From Marmoricola sp. (GTDB taxonomy: Bacteria; Actinomycetota; Actinomycetes; Propionibacteriales; Nocardioidaceae), in NCBI GenBank assembly GCA_025964775.1, contig JAOPYE010000010.1, forward strand, positions 62,001 through 126,000: a DNA stretch of 64,000 nt, given 5' to 3'. Under the pieces are notes generated by a model. The model saw only the letters and a list, made by a program, of their open reading frames with translations. It did no database searches and was not told the DNA's origin. Shown one piece after another: positions 44,197 to 52,407 of the stretch; position 1 is the stretch's first letter, and every line of letters starts with the position of its first letter. Both the position numbers and the translations under genes were made by a program.

Positions 44197-45195
44197 TCAC
44201 TTGGCGGCAGGGACCGTCCGCTGGATCTCGATGACGAACACGAGCGTCTGGCCGGACAGTGCCTGGCCCGAGCCCTTGTCGCCGTACGCGTACTTCGGCG
44301 GGATCGTGACGATCAGGCGGGTACCGACCTTCTGGCCGACCAGGGCAGCGCCGAAGCCCGGCACGACCGCGGTCGTGGCGAAGGTCGCCGGCGACTTGCC
44401 GTAGCTCTGGTCGAAGATCTTGCGGGTATCCCAGCTGGTGCCCTGGTAGTTCAGGGTGACCGAGTCGCCCGTGCCGACGACGGCGCCGGTGCCCTTGCGC
44501 AGGATCTTGATCTCGAGGTCGGGCGACGGCTTGCCGGCGGGCAGGGTGACCTTCGGGACGCCTTGGCCGTTGAAGGTGACCTTCGGGACGTTGGTCGTCC
44601 AGGGCTTCGCCGTGAGCGGCTTGGTGATGCCGATGACGTCGGTCACGATCACCATCGTGTCGGTGCCCTGGATGCCCAGGTTCGGATTGCCGGCCGCGCC
44701 GTAGACGTCCTTGGCGGGGACCGCGACGACCACGCGCGAGCCGAGCGGTACGCACGAGGCACCGTCGTTGAACGCTGGGATCATCTGGGAGTCGTCGACG
44801 GTCAGCGGGACCGCCTGGGCAGCGAGCACGCTCTTGCCCGTGGAACCGAGGAAGACCGAGATCACGGTGTCGACCTTCTGGCCCTTGGCAGTCGTCGCGC
44901 CGGTACCCGTCGTGACGACGCTGCGCTGCAGCGAGCTGGCTGTCAGCGGCTTGCTGAAGGTCGCCGTCACGGCCTTGCCGAACGCGCCGGCGATGGTGAC
45001 GCCGCCGCTGGCGCTCCCCGACTTGAGCGAGCACGGGTCGGCGGGGGTGGTCGCTGTCGGCGACGTAGTGGGCGACGTGGTCGGGGGCTTTGCGTCCGCC
45101 TTCTTGGCGCTCCCGCAGCCGGCGAGGATCAGCGCCGCGGAGGCAAGGAGGGCGATCGGGAGCATCCGGCGCGAAGTGAGCGAACTCAACATCAT
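44197..45195 (-). CDS. FKBP-type peptidyl-prolyl isomerase lipoprotein with two FKBP domains
   Basis: A 332-residue exported folding catalyst. A signal peptide (MLPIALLASAALILAGC) ends in a lipobox, followed by a Thr/Pro/Ala linker. Two FKBP-like domains follow. The first is divergent; the second has the FKBP pattern GTGDSVTLNYQG, FDQSYGKSP, VPGFGAALVGQKVGTRLIVT and IPPKYAYGDKG. It probably folds proteins on the outer membrane face. The ATG at 45193-45195 has AGGAAGAG upstream; an adjacent ATG two codons away is also possible. Confidence 0.92.
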   Translation of the reverse strand: MMLSSLTSRRMLPIALLASAALILAGCGSAKKADAKPPTTSPTTSPTATTPADPCSLKSGSASGGVTIAGAFGKAVTATFSKPLTASSLQRSVVTTGTGATTAKGQKVDTVISVFLGSTGKSVLAAQAVPLTVDDSQMIPAFNDGASCVPLGSRVVVAVPAKDVYGAAGNPNLGIQGTDTMVIVTDVIGITKPLTAKPWTTNVPKVTFNGQGVPKVTLPAGKPSPDLEIKILRKGTGAVVGTGDSVTLNYQGTSWDTRKIFDQSYGKSPATFATTAVVPGFGAALVGQKVGTRLIVTIPPKYAYGDKGSGQALSGQTLVFVIEIQRTVPAAK

Positions 45196-45355
45196 TGACT
45201 CTTCCTGGGAGGACGTGCGTTCGACCCCGCGGCGGAGTCCCGGACAGTCTGCCAAGTCCCGGCAAGCGGTGAAACGGCGGCCCACGTCCGTGGACGGTTC
45301 TGTCCGGTATCGCCGTCGGCTACGATCTCTCCTCGTCGCCGTACTTCGGTGGTGC

Positions 45356-45428
45356 GCGGATGTAGCTCAGCTGGTAGAGCGCGACCTTCCCAAGGTCGAT
45401 GTCGCGAGTTCGAATCTCGTCATCCGCT
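45356..45428 (+). tRNA. tRNA-Gly (anticodon CCC), CCA encoded
   Basis: A 73-base cloverleaf. The acceptor stem GCGGATG pairs with CATCCGC, with T as discriminator and CCA encoded at 45429-45431. The D-arm is GCTCAGCTGGTAGAGC. The anticodon stem-loop GACCTTCCCAAGGTC gives anticodon CCC. The T-arm is GCGAGTTCGAATCTCGT. A TACGAT at 45321-45326 could be its -10 box. It reads GGG glycine codons. Confidence 0.97.
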
Positions 45429-45514
45429 CCAATCTCCCCCGTTTGCCCCCGCGGAGCCGTAGCGTGTGAGCGGCGCAGGGGTCCCCGCTGCGCACGGATC
45501 TCTTGGGAGTCCCC

Positions 45515-46711
45515 ATGCGTACTCGTCTTCTCGCCCTGCTCGCCATTGCCGCGATGGTCACCGGTACCGCGCTCGTCGTGACCGCATCGCCAGGCACCGC
45601 CGCCACCTTCACCTTCACCGAGCGCTGGTGCAGCGGTTTAGTGCAAGCGCCTTGCGTCATCTCGGCGACGCGCAACGGCGTCTCCATGCATGCCGGGGAC
45701 CCGATCCAGATCCAGATGATCCCGACCCAGTCCCAGACCGACTTCAACTACACCGAGTTCATCGTGGGCGACCCGACGGACACCGTACACCTGGCCACGA
45801 CCGACATCGTCTCGGTGTACATGAACCTCGGCACGCTCAGGCCCGACTACACCGAGGGGTACGCCGGACGCCCGACGGTGCACCGGATCAGCAGCGGCGG
45901 GGGCACCTACAAGGCCGTCTACACCGGTCACCCGGTCCTCCTGACGTCCGGCTGCACCGACACCTACCCGAACTACTGCAAGGACACCGCCCAGACGCAG
46001 AGCGTCGTGTTCAACGCGGAGATCCACCAGCTCAAGACGGACCACTCGTTCACGGGCTTCGACCGGTCGCAGAGCGCCGACACCGTGGACGGGGTGTACC
46101 TGGTCTCCACGCCGACGGGTGACTACCTCGAGTCGCACTGGGACAACTCCCGGTACCAGACCGACGGCAGCACGATTGTCACGGCTCAGGCACGGTTCCG
46201 GATCCCGTACTCGATGCTGATCAGCGACTTCAAGATCCCGAACCCGGGCACGATGGTCGCGTCCAGCCTGGTCGGCACCGTCAACGGATCCCCGGCGACG
46301 TACTCGTTCAGCCAGGACCCGCTGGGCGGCGCAGTGTTCGTCGACATCAGCCGCGTCACCTTCCCGCCGGGCAACGCCCGCGTGGCGGAGGGCGGACAGG
46401 TCGCGTCGCATCCCCGGGACATCCGGGTCAAGCGCGGAGCCATCACGCCGACCCGTCCGGTGCTCACGCACGTCACGCGGGTGGCGGGCACCCGGGCACG
46501 GGTCACGTTCTCCCGCGCGAGGGCGCGCGGCGCGATCATCACCGGCTACCAGGCCCGTTGCCAGTCGGCCGGCCACCGGACCTTGACGGCGTCGGGACAC
46601 TACCCGACCGTGGTCGTCACCGGGCTCACCCGTGGGCGCAGGTACCTGTGCTCGGTGCGCGCGAAGTCCCGAGCCGGATATGGAGCCTGGAGCCTCCGCA
46701 TCCGGATCTGA
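45515..46711 (+). CDS. Secreted protein with C-terminal fibronectin type III-like domain
   Basis: A 398-residue protein with a signal peptide (LLALLAIAAMVTGTALVVTA, then SPGTAA). The body is a long beta-rich domain with four or more cysteines near the start and middle (ERWCSG, APCVIS, SGCTDTYPNYCKD), possibly disulphide-bonded. The last 90 residues (ITPTRPVLTHVTRVAGTRAR, then GYQARCQSAG and GRRYLCSVRA) look like a fibronectin type III fold. No catalytic motif is seen. The ATG at 45515 has GGGAG upstream. Confidence 0.7.
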   Translation: MRTRLLALLAIAAMVTGTALVVTASPGTAATFTFTERWCSGLVQAPCVISATRNGVSMHAGDPIQIQMIPTQSQTDFNYTEFIVGDPTDTVHLATTDIVSVYMNLGTLRPDYTEGYAGRPTVHRISSGGGTYKAVYTGHPVLLTSGCTDTYPNYCKDTAQTQSVVFNAEIHQLKTDHSFTGFDRSQSADTVDGVYLVSTPTGDYLESHWDNSRYQTDGSTIVTAQARFRIPYSMLISDFKIPNPGTMVASSLVGTVNGSPATYSFSQDPLGGAVFVDISRVTFPPGNARVAEGGQVASHPRDIRVKRGAITPTRPVLTHVTRVAGTRARVTFSRARARGAIITGYQARCQSAGHRTLTASGHYPTVVVTGLTRGRRYLCSVRAKSRAGYGAWSLRIRI

Positions 46712-46727
46712 GAAAGGAGGTGTGCTG

Positions 46728-47144
46728 ATGAGCGACTTCAACGCCCAGGTGATCGAGGAGTTCCGCACCCACCAGGGCCGCGTGTCCGGACCCTTCGAGG
46801 GTGCCCCGGTGGCGCTCGTGCACCACGTCGGCCGTCGTACCGGTCAGGCGCACGTGAACCCGATGATGTACCTCGCGGGGGACGACGGCGTGATCTACGT
46901 GTTCGCCTCCAAGAGCGGCGCCCCGACCAATCCCGACTGGTACTACAACCTCGTCGCAGCGGGCTCGACCCAGGTCGAGGTCGGCACCGAGACCTACGCG
47001 GTCGAGGTGACCGAGGAGACCGGTGCCGAGCGTGACCGGGTCTACGCGGAGCAGGCGAGCCGCTACCCGGGCTTCGCCGAGTACGCCGAGAAGACAGCCG
47101 GCATCCGCACGATCCCGGTGCTGCGCCTGACGCGTACCGCGTGA
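46728..47144 (+). CDS. Deazaflavin (F420)-dependent nitroreductase-family protein
   Basis: A 138-residue split-barrel protein of the Ddn-like family. Conserved features are VALVHHVGRRTGQAHVNPMM, FASKSGAPTNPDWYYNL and AEQASRYPGFAEYAEKT, which form the F420-binding groove in relatives. The Shine-Dalgarno AGAAAGGAGG (46711-46720) is near-perfect. Relatives reduce quinones or nitro compounds. It stands between a secreted protein gene and a convergent TetR gene. Confidence 0.88.
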   Translation: MSDFNAQVIEEFRTHQGRVSGPFEGAPVALVHHVGRRTGQAHVNPMMYLAGDDGVIYVFASKSGAPTNPDWYYNLVAAGSTQVEVGTETYAVEVTEETGAERDRVYAEQASRYPGFAEYAEKTAGIRTIPVLRLTRTA

Positions 47145-47170
47145 GCTGAGCGGCGGCCCGAGCTGCCTGC

Positions 47171-47881
47171 TCAGGCTCCGGCCTGCAGGCGCAGGCCCGC
47201 CAGGGTCAGCTCCAGCCCGGCGAGGAACTGGTCCTTGTCGTCGTGCCCCTCGAACTCGTCGACGATCTCGTGCATGAACGGGAACTCCTCCGGGTCCAGA
47301 CGGCGCCACCTCTCGGCCCACTGACCGAGGTACTCGTCGCGGCCCACGGTGCCGTCGAGGACCTCCGGGGGAGGTTCCTGTCCGAGGTCGGCTGCCGTGC
47401 CGACCACGACGCTGATGATCGCGGAGGCCGCGTGGAACCGCTGTCGTGGCGTGAGGTCGAGGCGAAGAGTCTGCTGGCCGAGCTGCTCGTACAGCCGCAA
47501 CGAGTTGCCCTGCAGGTCGGTGTTGCGCATGAAGTAGGCCGCCAGCCACGGCCGGACCACGATCGCGTCGAACAACGTCACTGCCATGACTCGCAGATCG
47601 TCGATCGGGTCGTCACTGCCGGTCTGGCTCTCGATAGCGGTCAACACCCCACCGAGCACGTGATCGGTGGCGCGGTCGAGCAGCTCGTCCTTGCTCGCCA
47701 CGTACCAGTAGATGCTCGCCACACCACCGCCGAGACGGCTGGCCAGAGCCCGGAACGTGAGGGCCGGCTCCCCGGCCTCGTCGAGCAGTGCCACGGCCTC
47801 GGTCAGCACCGCCTCCATCGAGTGCGAGGCACGGCGGCGGCCTTCCGGGGGGCGGGATCGGGTGCCTGCCATGTCTGACAT
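47171..47881 (-). CDS. TetR-family transcriptional regulator
   Basis: A 236-residue repressor. The HTH is LTFRALASRLGGGVASIYWYV, as in TetR/AcrR, preceded by the N-terminal helix MEAVLTEAVALLDEAG. The ligand-binding domain is alpha-helical (TDHVLGGVLTAIE onward). It is divergent from a DHA2-type MFS exporter, with three operator-like boxes between them, and so probably represses that pump. The start may be at 47881 or three codons in at 47872. Confidence 0.9.
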   Translation of the reverse strand: MSDMAGTRSRPPEGRRRASHSMEAVLTEAVALLDEAGEPALTFRALASRLGGGVASIYWYVASKDELLDRATDHVLGGVLTAIESQTGSDDPIDDLRVMAVTLFDAIVVRPWLAAYFMRNTDLQGNSLRLYEQLGQQTLRLDLTPRQRFHAASAIISVVVGTAADLGQEPPPEVLDGTVGRDEYLGQWAERWRRLDPEEFPFMHEIVDEFEGHDDKDQFLAGLELTLAGLRLQAGA

Positions 47882-47914
47882 CCAATCAGAGATCTGCTGA
47901 GGAATTTGCGCAAC

Positions 47915-47970
47915 ATCGAACGTTGTTCTATCGTATCAAACGTTGTTCGATAACCGAACCGCGTTCGATA
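47915..47970. promoter_or_regulatory. Three TetR-type operator boxes
   Basis: Three imperfect palindromes of form ATCGAAC-N3-GTTCGAT occur in a row. Box 1 is centred at 47923 (right half GTTCTAT), box 2 at 47943 (left half ATCAAAC) and box 3 at 47961 (CGAAC-CGC-GTTCGATA). Centre spacing is 20 and 18 bases, about two helical turns, which suits cooperative repressor binding. Confidence 0.75.
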
Positions 47971-47981
47971 GGAGGGTCACC

Positions 47982-49442
47982 ATGACCACCACCCAAACTT
48001 CTGCCTCGTCGCACACCTACCCGTCACTGCGCGCCGCCTGGATCCCGCTGACCGCTCTCTGCCTGGCCTTCTTCGTCGAGATGGTCGACAACACGCTGCT
48101 CTCGATAGCGCTGCCCACGATCGGTCGTGACCTCGGCAGCGGCACGACCGCGCTGCAATGGGTCACCGGTGCGTACTCGCTGACCTTCGGCGGCCTGCTG
48201 CTCACGTCGGGATCGCTGGCCGACCGACTCGGTCGCCGACGTGTCCTGCTGGTCGGCCTCACCGTGTTCGGGCTGCTGAGCCTGTGCGTCGTGGCCGTCT
48301 CCACCGCTGGAGAGCTCATCGCCCTGCGGGCTGGACTCGGCATCGCCGCTGCTGCCATGGCGCCCATCACCAACTCGCTGGTCTTCCGGCTGTTCGACGA
48401 CACCGCGCTGCGCATGCGTGCGATGACCGTGATGATCGTCGTCGGGATGGCCGGCTTCGTCCTCGGTCCCGTGCTGGGTGGCACCGCCCTGGCTCACGTG
48501 CGGTGGGAGTGGCTCCTGGTCGTCAATGCTCCGATCGCCCTGATCGCCGGCATCGGCGTGCGCCTCGGCGTTGCGGCCGACCGGCGTGAAGACCTCACCG
48601 ACGACGTCCTCGACCTGCCGGGCGCTCTGCTGAGCGTCACCACCATCGGCCTGGCCTGCTACTCGCTGACCAGCGGCGTCGAGCACGGGTGGCTCTCCGC
48701 ACCGACGCTCGCGTCGATCGTCGGCTCGGTGGCTGCGCTCATCCTGTTCGTCCGGCACGAGCGCCGCAGCGCATCACCCATGCTCGACCTCAGCCTGTTC
48801 TCCAGCGGCACCGTGCGGGGAGCCGCGATCGCGCAGATCGGGACGTCGATCGCGATGGCCAGCGTGATGTTCGGCCTGATCCTGCACTTCCAGTACGCGT
48901 ACGGGTGGAGTCCGATGCGGGCCGGACTCGCGAACCTGCCGATCATCGTGACGATGATCGCCGCGACTCCCTTCTCCGAGTGGCTCGCGACGCGATTCGG
49001 TCACCGCACGGCGTGCCTGACGGGCGCGGTCTTCTTGGCCGGCTCACTGGCCGGTCTGTCCTGGGGCGTTGACCACGGCTATCCGGCTATCGCGGTGTCG
49101 ATGGTCGTGATGACGGTCGGGCTACGCACCGTCATGACGATCTGCGCGGTCGCCCTCGTCAACGCGATGCCCGGCAACCGCACCTCGATCGGTGCGGCGC
49201 TCAACGACACCGCGCAAGAGGTCGGCACGAGCATCGGCACCGCGGTGGTCGGCACCCTGATCGCAGCGCTGGTCACCACCCGGCTGCCTGCGGGCACCTG
49301 GAGTAGCGCCCTGGTGGCGTCGTTCTTCCACGGCGAACGGATCACCTACGCCGTGCTGGCTGTGATCGTCGGGATCGTCGCGGCCGGCGGCGCGCTCACC
49401 CTCACCGACTCCCGCGCCACCGAAGATGCGATGGCAGCCTGA
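47982..49442 (+). CDS. DHA2-type MFS drug exporter (EmrB/QacA-like, 14 TM)
   Basis: A 486-residue proton-coupled efflux pump with about 14 hydrophobic helices. Motif A is GSLADRLGRRRVLLVGL, and the proton-coupling Asp occurs in the first helix (AFFVEMVDNTLLSIALPTI). Motif C-like VIVVGMAGFVLGPVLGGT marks antiporters. The ATG at 47982 has GGAGGG upstream. The divergent TetR gene and operator boxes indicate induced resistance or metabolite export. Confidence 0.93.
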   Translation: MTTTQTSASSHTYPSLRAAWIPLTALCLAFFVEMVDNTLLSIALPTIGRDLGSGTTALQWVTGAYSLTFGGLLLTSGSLADRLGRRRVLLVGLTVFGLLSLCVVAVSTAGELIALRAGLGIAAAAMAPITNSLVFRLFDDTALRMRAMTVMIVVGMAGFVLGPVLGGTALAHVRWEWLLVVNAPIALIAGIGVRLGVAADRREDLTDDVLDLPGALLSVTTIGLACYSLTSGVEHGWLSAPTLASIVGSVAALILFVRHERRSASPMLDLSLFSSGTVRGAAIAQIGTSIAMASVMFGLILHFQYAYGWSPMRAGLANLPIIVTMIAATPFSEWLATRFGHRTACLTGAVFLAGSLAGLSWGVDHGYPAIAVSMVVMTVGLRTVMTICAVALVNAMPGNRTSIGAALNDTAQEVGTSIGTAVVGTLIAALVTTRLPAGTWSSALVASFFHGERITYAVLAVIVGIVAAGGALTLTDSRATEDAMAA

Positions 49443-49461
49443 GGGCCGCTCGTGGCGGTTC

Positions 49462-50250
49462 TCAGTAACCAGGGAAGACGGCGCGCAGCTCGTCGAGCGT
49501 GACGTTGCCCGTGACCGCCAGGTCGCTCGGCGTGTACGCCGGCCCGAGGCGGCCCGAGATCAGCCGAAGTCCGGCTTCCAGCGGGCCGGACAACGTGGCC
49601 GTGGCGGTCCCGGACGCAGACTGCAGGGACACGCTGTCAGCGATCACGATGTCGTAACCGGTGTCGCCCACGGCGAGCACCACCTCGTCGGTGACCCGAT
49701 CAGCCTTGCCGATGAACCCGAGGAGAAAGCCGAGATCACCCGCGAGGTGCTCGGCGAGCACTGCCGTGCTGCTGTCGAGCAGCGCGGTTCCGGCATCGAG
49801 CGCAGTCCGGACGTCCCACCCGTGGTGCGCGACCTCGTTCAGGCGCATCCCGGCGTACGAGGCCGCCGTCAGCGGCGCAGGGAGGAAACTGACGGTGACC
49901 TCCAACGAGTCCTGCTGGTCCGGGGTGAGGGCCTCCCACGCCTCGACCAGGGCACCGTTGTGCTGCACGAACCCGGCGCGCTGGTCCGTGGGCGTCATCG
50001 CGTTCCACCGGTCCCACACCGACTGGTTGAAGCTGTCCTCGGGTGCCTCGCGTTCGCCCAGGGCGGCCTGCAGGGTCGCCAGGTTGATCTCCGAGCCACT
50101 GCCGAGGTGCGAGAGCACCTGGGCGACCGACCACTCGCTGGCGCCGGACGGGCCGTCCAGCTGATCGGTCGTCAAGGACGTCGCGACTGCAGACAGGTCG
50201 TCGTGCTCGTGGCGCAGGGCGTCGATGGTGCGGGAGGCAAGGGTGCTCAT
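49462..50250 (-). CDS. Maleylpyruvate isomerase-family mycothiol-dependent enzyme
   Basis: A 262-residue protein of the DinB-like, mycothiol-dependent isomerase superfamily. The N-terminal helix pair carries SEWSVAQVLSHLGSG and the metal-binding helix reads RLNEVAHHGWDVRTALD. A small C-terminal domain follows (GTATATLSGPLEAGLRLISG). Relatives isomerise or transfer groups using mycothiol. The ATG at 50248-50250 is chosen by homology. A paralogue is at 56713. Confidence 0.83.
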   Translation of the reverse strand: MSTLASRTIDALRHEHDDLSAVATSLTTDQLDGPSGASEWSVAQVLSHLGSGSEINLATLQAALGEREAPEDSFNQSVWDRWNAMTPTDQRAGFVQHNGALVEAWEALTPDQQDSLEVTVSFLPAPLTAASYAGMRLNEVAHHGWDVRTALDAGTALLDSSTAVLAEHLAGDLGFLLGFIGKADRVTDEVVLAVGDTGYDIVIADSVSLQSASGTATATLSGPLEAGLRLISGRLGPAYTPSDLAVTGNVTLDELRAVFPGY

Positions 50251-50310
50251 GAGGGGCCCAACCCCGACACCCGGCCCGATGTTCCCGACCACCGCGCCTA
50301 GGCTTCGGGC

Positions 50311-50946
50311 ATGTCGGAGTTCCAAGGGTTCCCTGAAGCCGCCCTCGACTTCTACGACGACCTGGAGATGGACAACACCAAGTCGTACTGGGAGGCGCAC
50401 AAGGCCGTCTACACCGAGTCGGTGAAGGCGCCGATGACGGCGCTCACCGATGCGCTCGCCGCGGAGTTCGGCACCCCGAAGGTGTTCAGGCCGTTCCGGG
50501 ACGTCCGCTTCGCCAAGGACAAGACGCCGTACAAGACGAACCAGGGCGCCTTCGTCGCGGCCGGTCCGGCGTGCGGCTGGTACGTCGAGATCTCGGCCCG
50601 CGGCGTACGTACCGGCGGCGGCTTCTACGACGCGAGCAGCACCGACCTGGCCAGGGTCCGGACCTCCATCGACTCCGAAGCGACCGGCAAGCAGCTCGAG
50701 AGGATCCTCGCGAAGCTGCGCAAGGCGGGCTTCGAGATCGGTGGCGTCAAACTCAAGACGACACCGCGCGGGTACGACGCCGAGCACCCCCGGATCGACC
50801 TGCTGCGCCACAAGTCCCTGACGGTTGGGCGCTCGTACGGGTTCGAGCCGGTGATCCACTCACCCGCGCTCGTCGAGGTGATCCGCAAGGACTGGCGCGC
50901 CACCCGCCCGCTCATCGAGTGGGTCGCAGAACGCCTCGGCGACTGA
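50311..50946 (+). CDS. DUF2461 (TIGR02453) protein
   Basis: A 211-residue soluble protein. The N-terminus EFQGFPEAALDFYDDLEMDN, the block KVFRPFRDVRFAKDKTPYKT and GWYVEISARGVRTGGGFYDA define the DUF2461 family. Function is unknown. It is divergent from the mycothiol-type enzyme and upstream of an alpha/beta hydrolase, with a 34-base gap. Confidence 0.92.
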   Translation: MSEFQGFPEAALDFYDDLEMDNTKSYWEAHKAVYTESVKAPMTALTDALAAEFGTPKVFRPFRDVRFAKDKTPYKTNQGAFVAAGPACGWYVEISARGVRTGGGFYDASSTDLARVRTSIDSEATGKQLERILAKLRKAGFEIGGVKLKTTPRGYDAEHPRIDLLRHKSLTVGRSYGFEPVIHSPALVEVIRKDWRATRPLIEWVAERLGD

Positions 50947-50980
50947 GCCACGAGCCCGGTCCAACGGATACGGTCGGGAC

Positions 50981-51808
50981 ATGACCCTCGTGACGGTGAA
51001 CGGGATCCAGCTCAACATCAGTGACACTGGCGCACCGGCCGGGCGTCCGGGTGCGCCGGTCGTCGTCCTGGGCCACGGCCTGCTGTTCAGTACGACGATG
51101 TGGCGCCACCAGGTCGAGGCGCTCAGGTCGACGTACCGGTGCGTCGCGGTGGACTGGCGCGGGCAGGGAGCGACTCCCCCGACGGCCGACGGCTACGACA
51201 TGGACACCCTGACGGCAGACCTGATCGCACTGATCGAGCACCTCGAGCTCGGTCCGGTGCACTACGCGGGACTGTCGATGGGCGGATTCGTCGGCCAGCG
51301 ACTGGCGGCCCGTCGCCCGGACCTCGTGCGCAGCCTGATCCTGATCGACACGAGCGCCGGTCCCGAGGACCCGGACAAGATCTCGCGCTACCGCCTGCTC
51401 GCCGCCGTCTACGGGGTGCTCGGGATGAAGCCGCTGCTCGGCCAGGTGGCCCCGATCATGTTCACGCCGGCGTTCATCACCACCCCGGGAGGCACCGCCA
51501 CGGTGTCGACCTGGGTGGCTGAGCTGAAGTCCAACAACCGCCGCGGGGTCAAGAAGGCGATCCGTGGCGTGACCGACCGCCTCGCGATCGAGGACGAGAT
51601 CGGCACCATCACTGCTCCGACCCTCGTCCTGGTCGGCGCCGAGGACGTGGCTACTCCCGTGGCCAAGGCCGAGAAGATCGCCCAGGGCATCCCGGGCGCC
51701 CAGCTGAGGGTGATGCCGGGCATCGGCCACGTCAGCACGCTGGAGTCACCCGGGCTCGTCACCGGCCTGATGACGGAGTTCCTCGCGGCTCAGCCGTCTG
51801 TCGGGTAA
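50981..51808 (+). CDS. Alpha/beta hydrolase
   Basis: A 275-residue alpha/beta hydrolase. The nucleophile elbow is AGLSMGGF (Ser) and the oxyanion region GHGLLFSTTMWRHQ. The acid position is in LVLVGAEDVATP and the catalytic His in MPGIGHVSTLE. The fold resembles haloalkane dehalogenase/esterase relatives, and the substrate is open. Its last 50 bases overlap the 3' end of the convergent CBS gene. Confidence 0.92.
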   Translation: MTLVTVNGIQLNISDTGAPAGRPGAPVVVLGHGLLFSTTMWRHQVEALRSTYRCVAVDWRGQGATPPTADGYDMDTLTADLIALIEHLELGPVHYAGLSMGGFVGQRLAARRPDLVRSLILIDTSAGPEDPDKISRYRLLAAVYGVLGMKPLLGQVAPIMFTPAFITTPGGTATVSTWVAELKSNNRRGVKKAIRGVTDRLAIEDEIGTITAPTLVLVGAEDVATPVAKAEKIAQGIPGAQLRVMPGIGHVSTLESPGLVTGLMTEFLAAQPSVG

Positions 51809-52217
51809 GCCGCGAAGAGATCTCCCTCACGGTCACCAGCCCGAGGGGCGCGCGCTCGGCGTCGACGATCGGGATGCACCCGATCGCGTGATCACGGAAC
51901 GCGGCCACCAGCTCGGCCACCGGAGTGTCCGCAGTGGCGACGAGCGGCCGGTGCGCCATCACCTGGTGCACCCGCTTGGACAGCGTCGCGACGTCGCGCG
52001 AGGTCTCGCTGAGGGTCCGCAGGTGCGGGCTCAGGGCACGCAGGACGTCACGCTCGGAGAGCACGCCGACCACCTCGCGCCCGTCGAGTACGGTGAGGTG
52101 GTGGACCCCGGCGGCACCGTCGAACCGGTGCTGGACCCTGCCCAGGGTCTCGTCCATCCCGATCGTCGGCGGATCCGGAACCATCACGTCGGCCGCAGTC
52201 AGGGGCAGGTGCTGCAT
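51759..52217 (-). CDS. CBS-domain protein
   Basis: A 152-residue protein (160 from the GTG at 52239-52241) made of two CBS domains and nothing else. Signatures are MVPDPPTIGMDETLGRVQHR, then VLDGREVVGVLSERDVLRAL, and the second copy MAHRPLVATADTPVAELVAA, then IPIVDAERAPLGLVTVREIS. Such proteins bind adenosyl ligands as energy sensors. Its 3' end overlaps the convergent hydrolase gene by 50 bases. Confidence 0.9.
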   Translation of the reverse strand: MQHLPLTAADVMVPDPPTIGMDETLGRVQHRFDGAAGVHHLTVLDGREVVGVLSERDVLRALSPHLRTLSETSRDVATLSKRVHQVMAHRPLVATADTPVAELVAAFRDHAIGCIPIVDAERAPLGLVTVREISSRLTRQTAEPRGTPSSGR

Positions 52218-52347
52218 CGCATCAGCGTAGGGGTGCGGCACCGGAACGGCAGATGAGTGCCGAAACCCTTGCCCAGCAGCGGATTGGGCCCTTCGTCACA
52301 CCTGCGGCCGTTCTGCTTGCACCGTCAACCATCGAGGCGCATACTTG

Positions 52348-52367
52348 TTGTTACTGGCCGGTAGCAA
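52348..52367. promoter_or_regulatory. Palindrome upstream of the acyl-CoA dehydrogenase
   Basis: TTGTTACTGGCCGGTAGCAA has arms TTGTTAC and GTAGCAA (six of seven pairs) around TGGCCG. It lies 40 bases upstream of the GTG start, in the right place for a repressor of fatty acid oxidation genes. The regulator is not identified. Confidence 0.5.
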
Positions 52368-52407
52368 ACCTGACGGCCACGACATTCAAGAGCGAAAAGG
52401 GTGGGTT

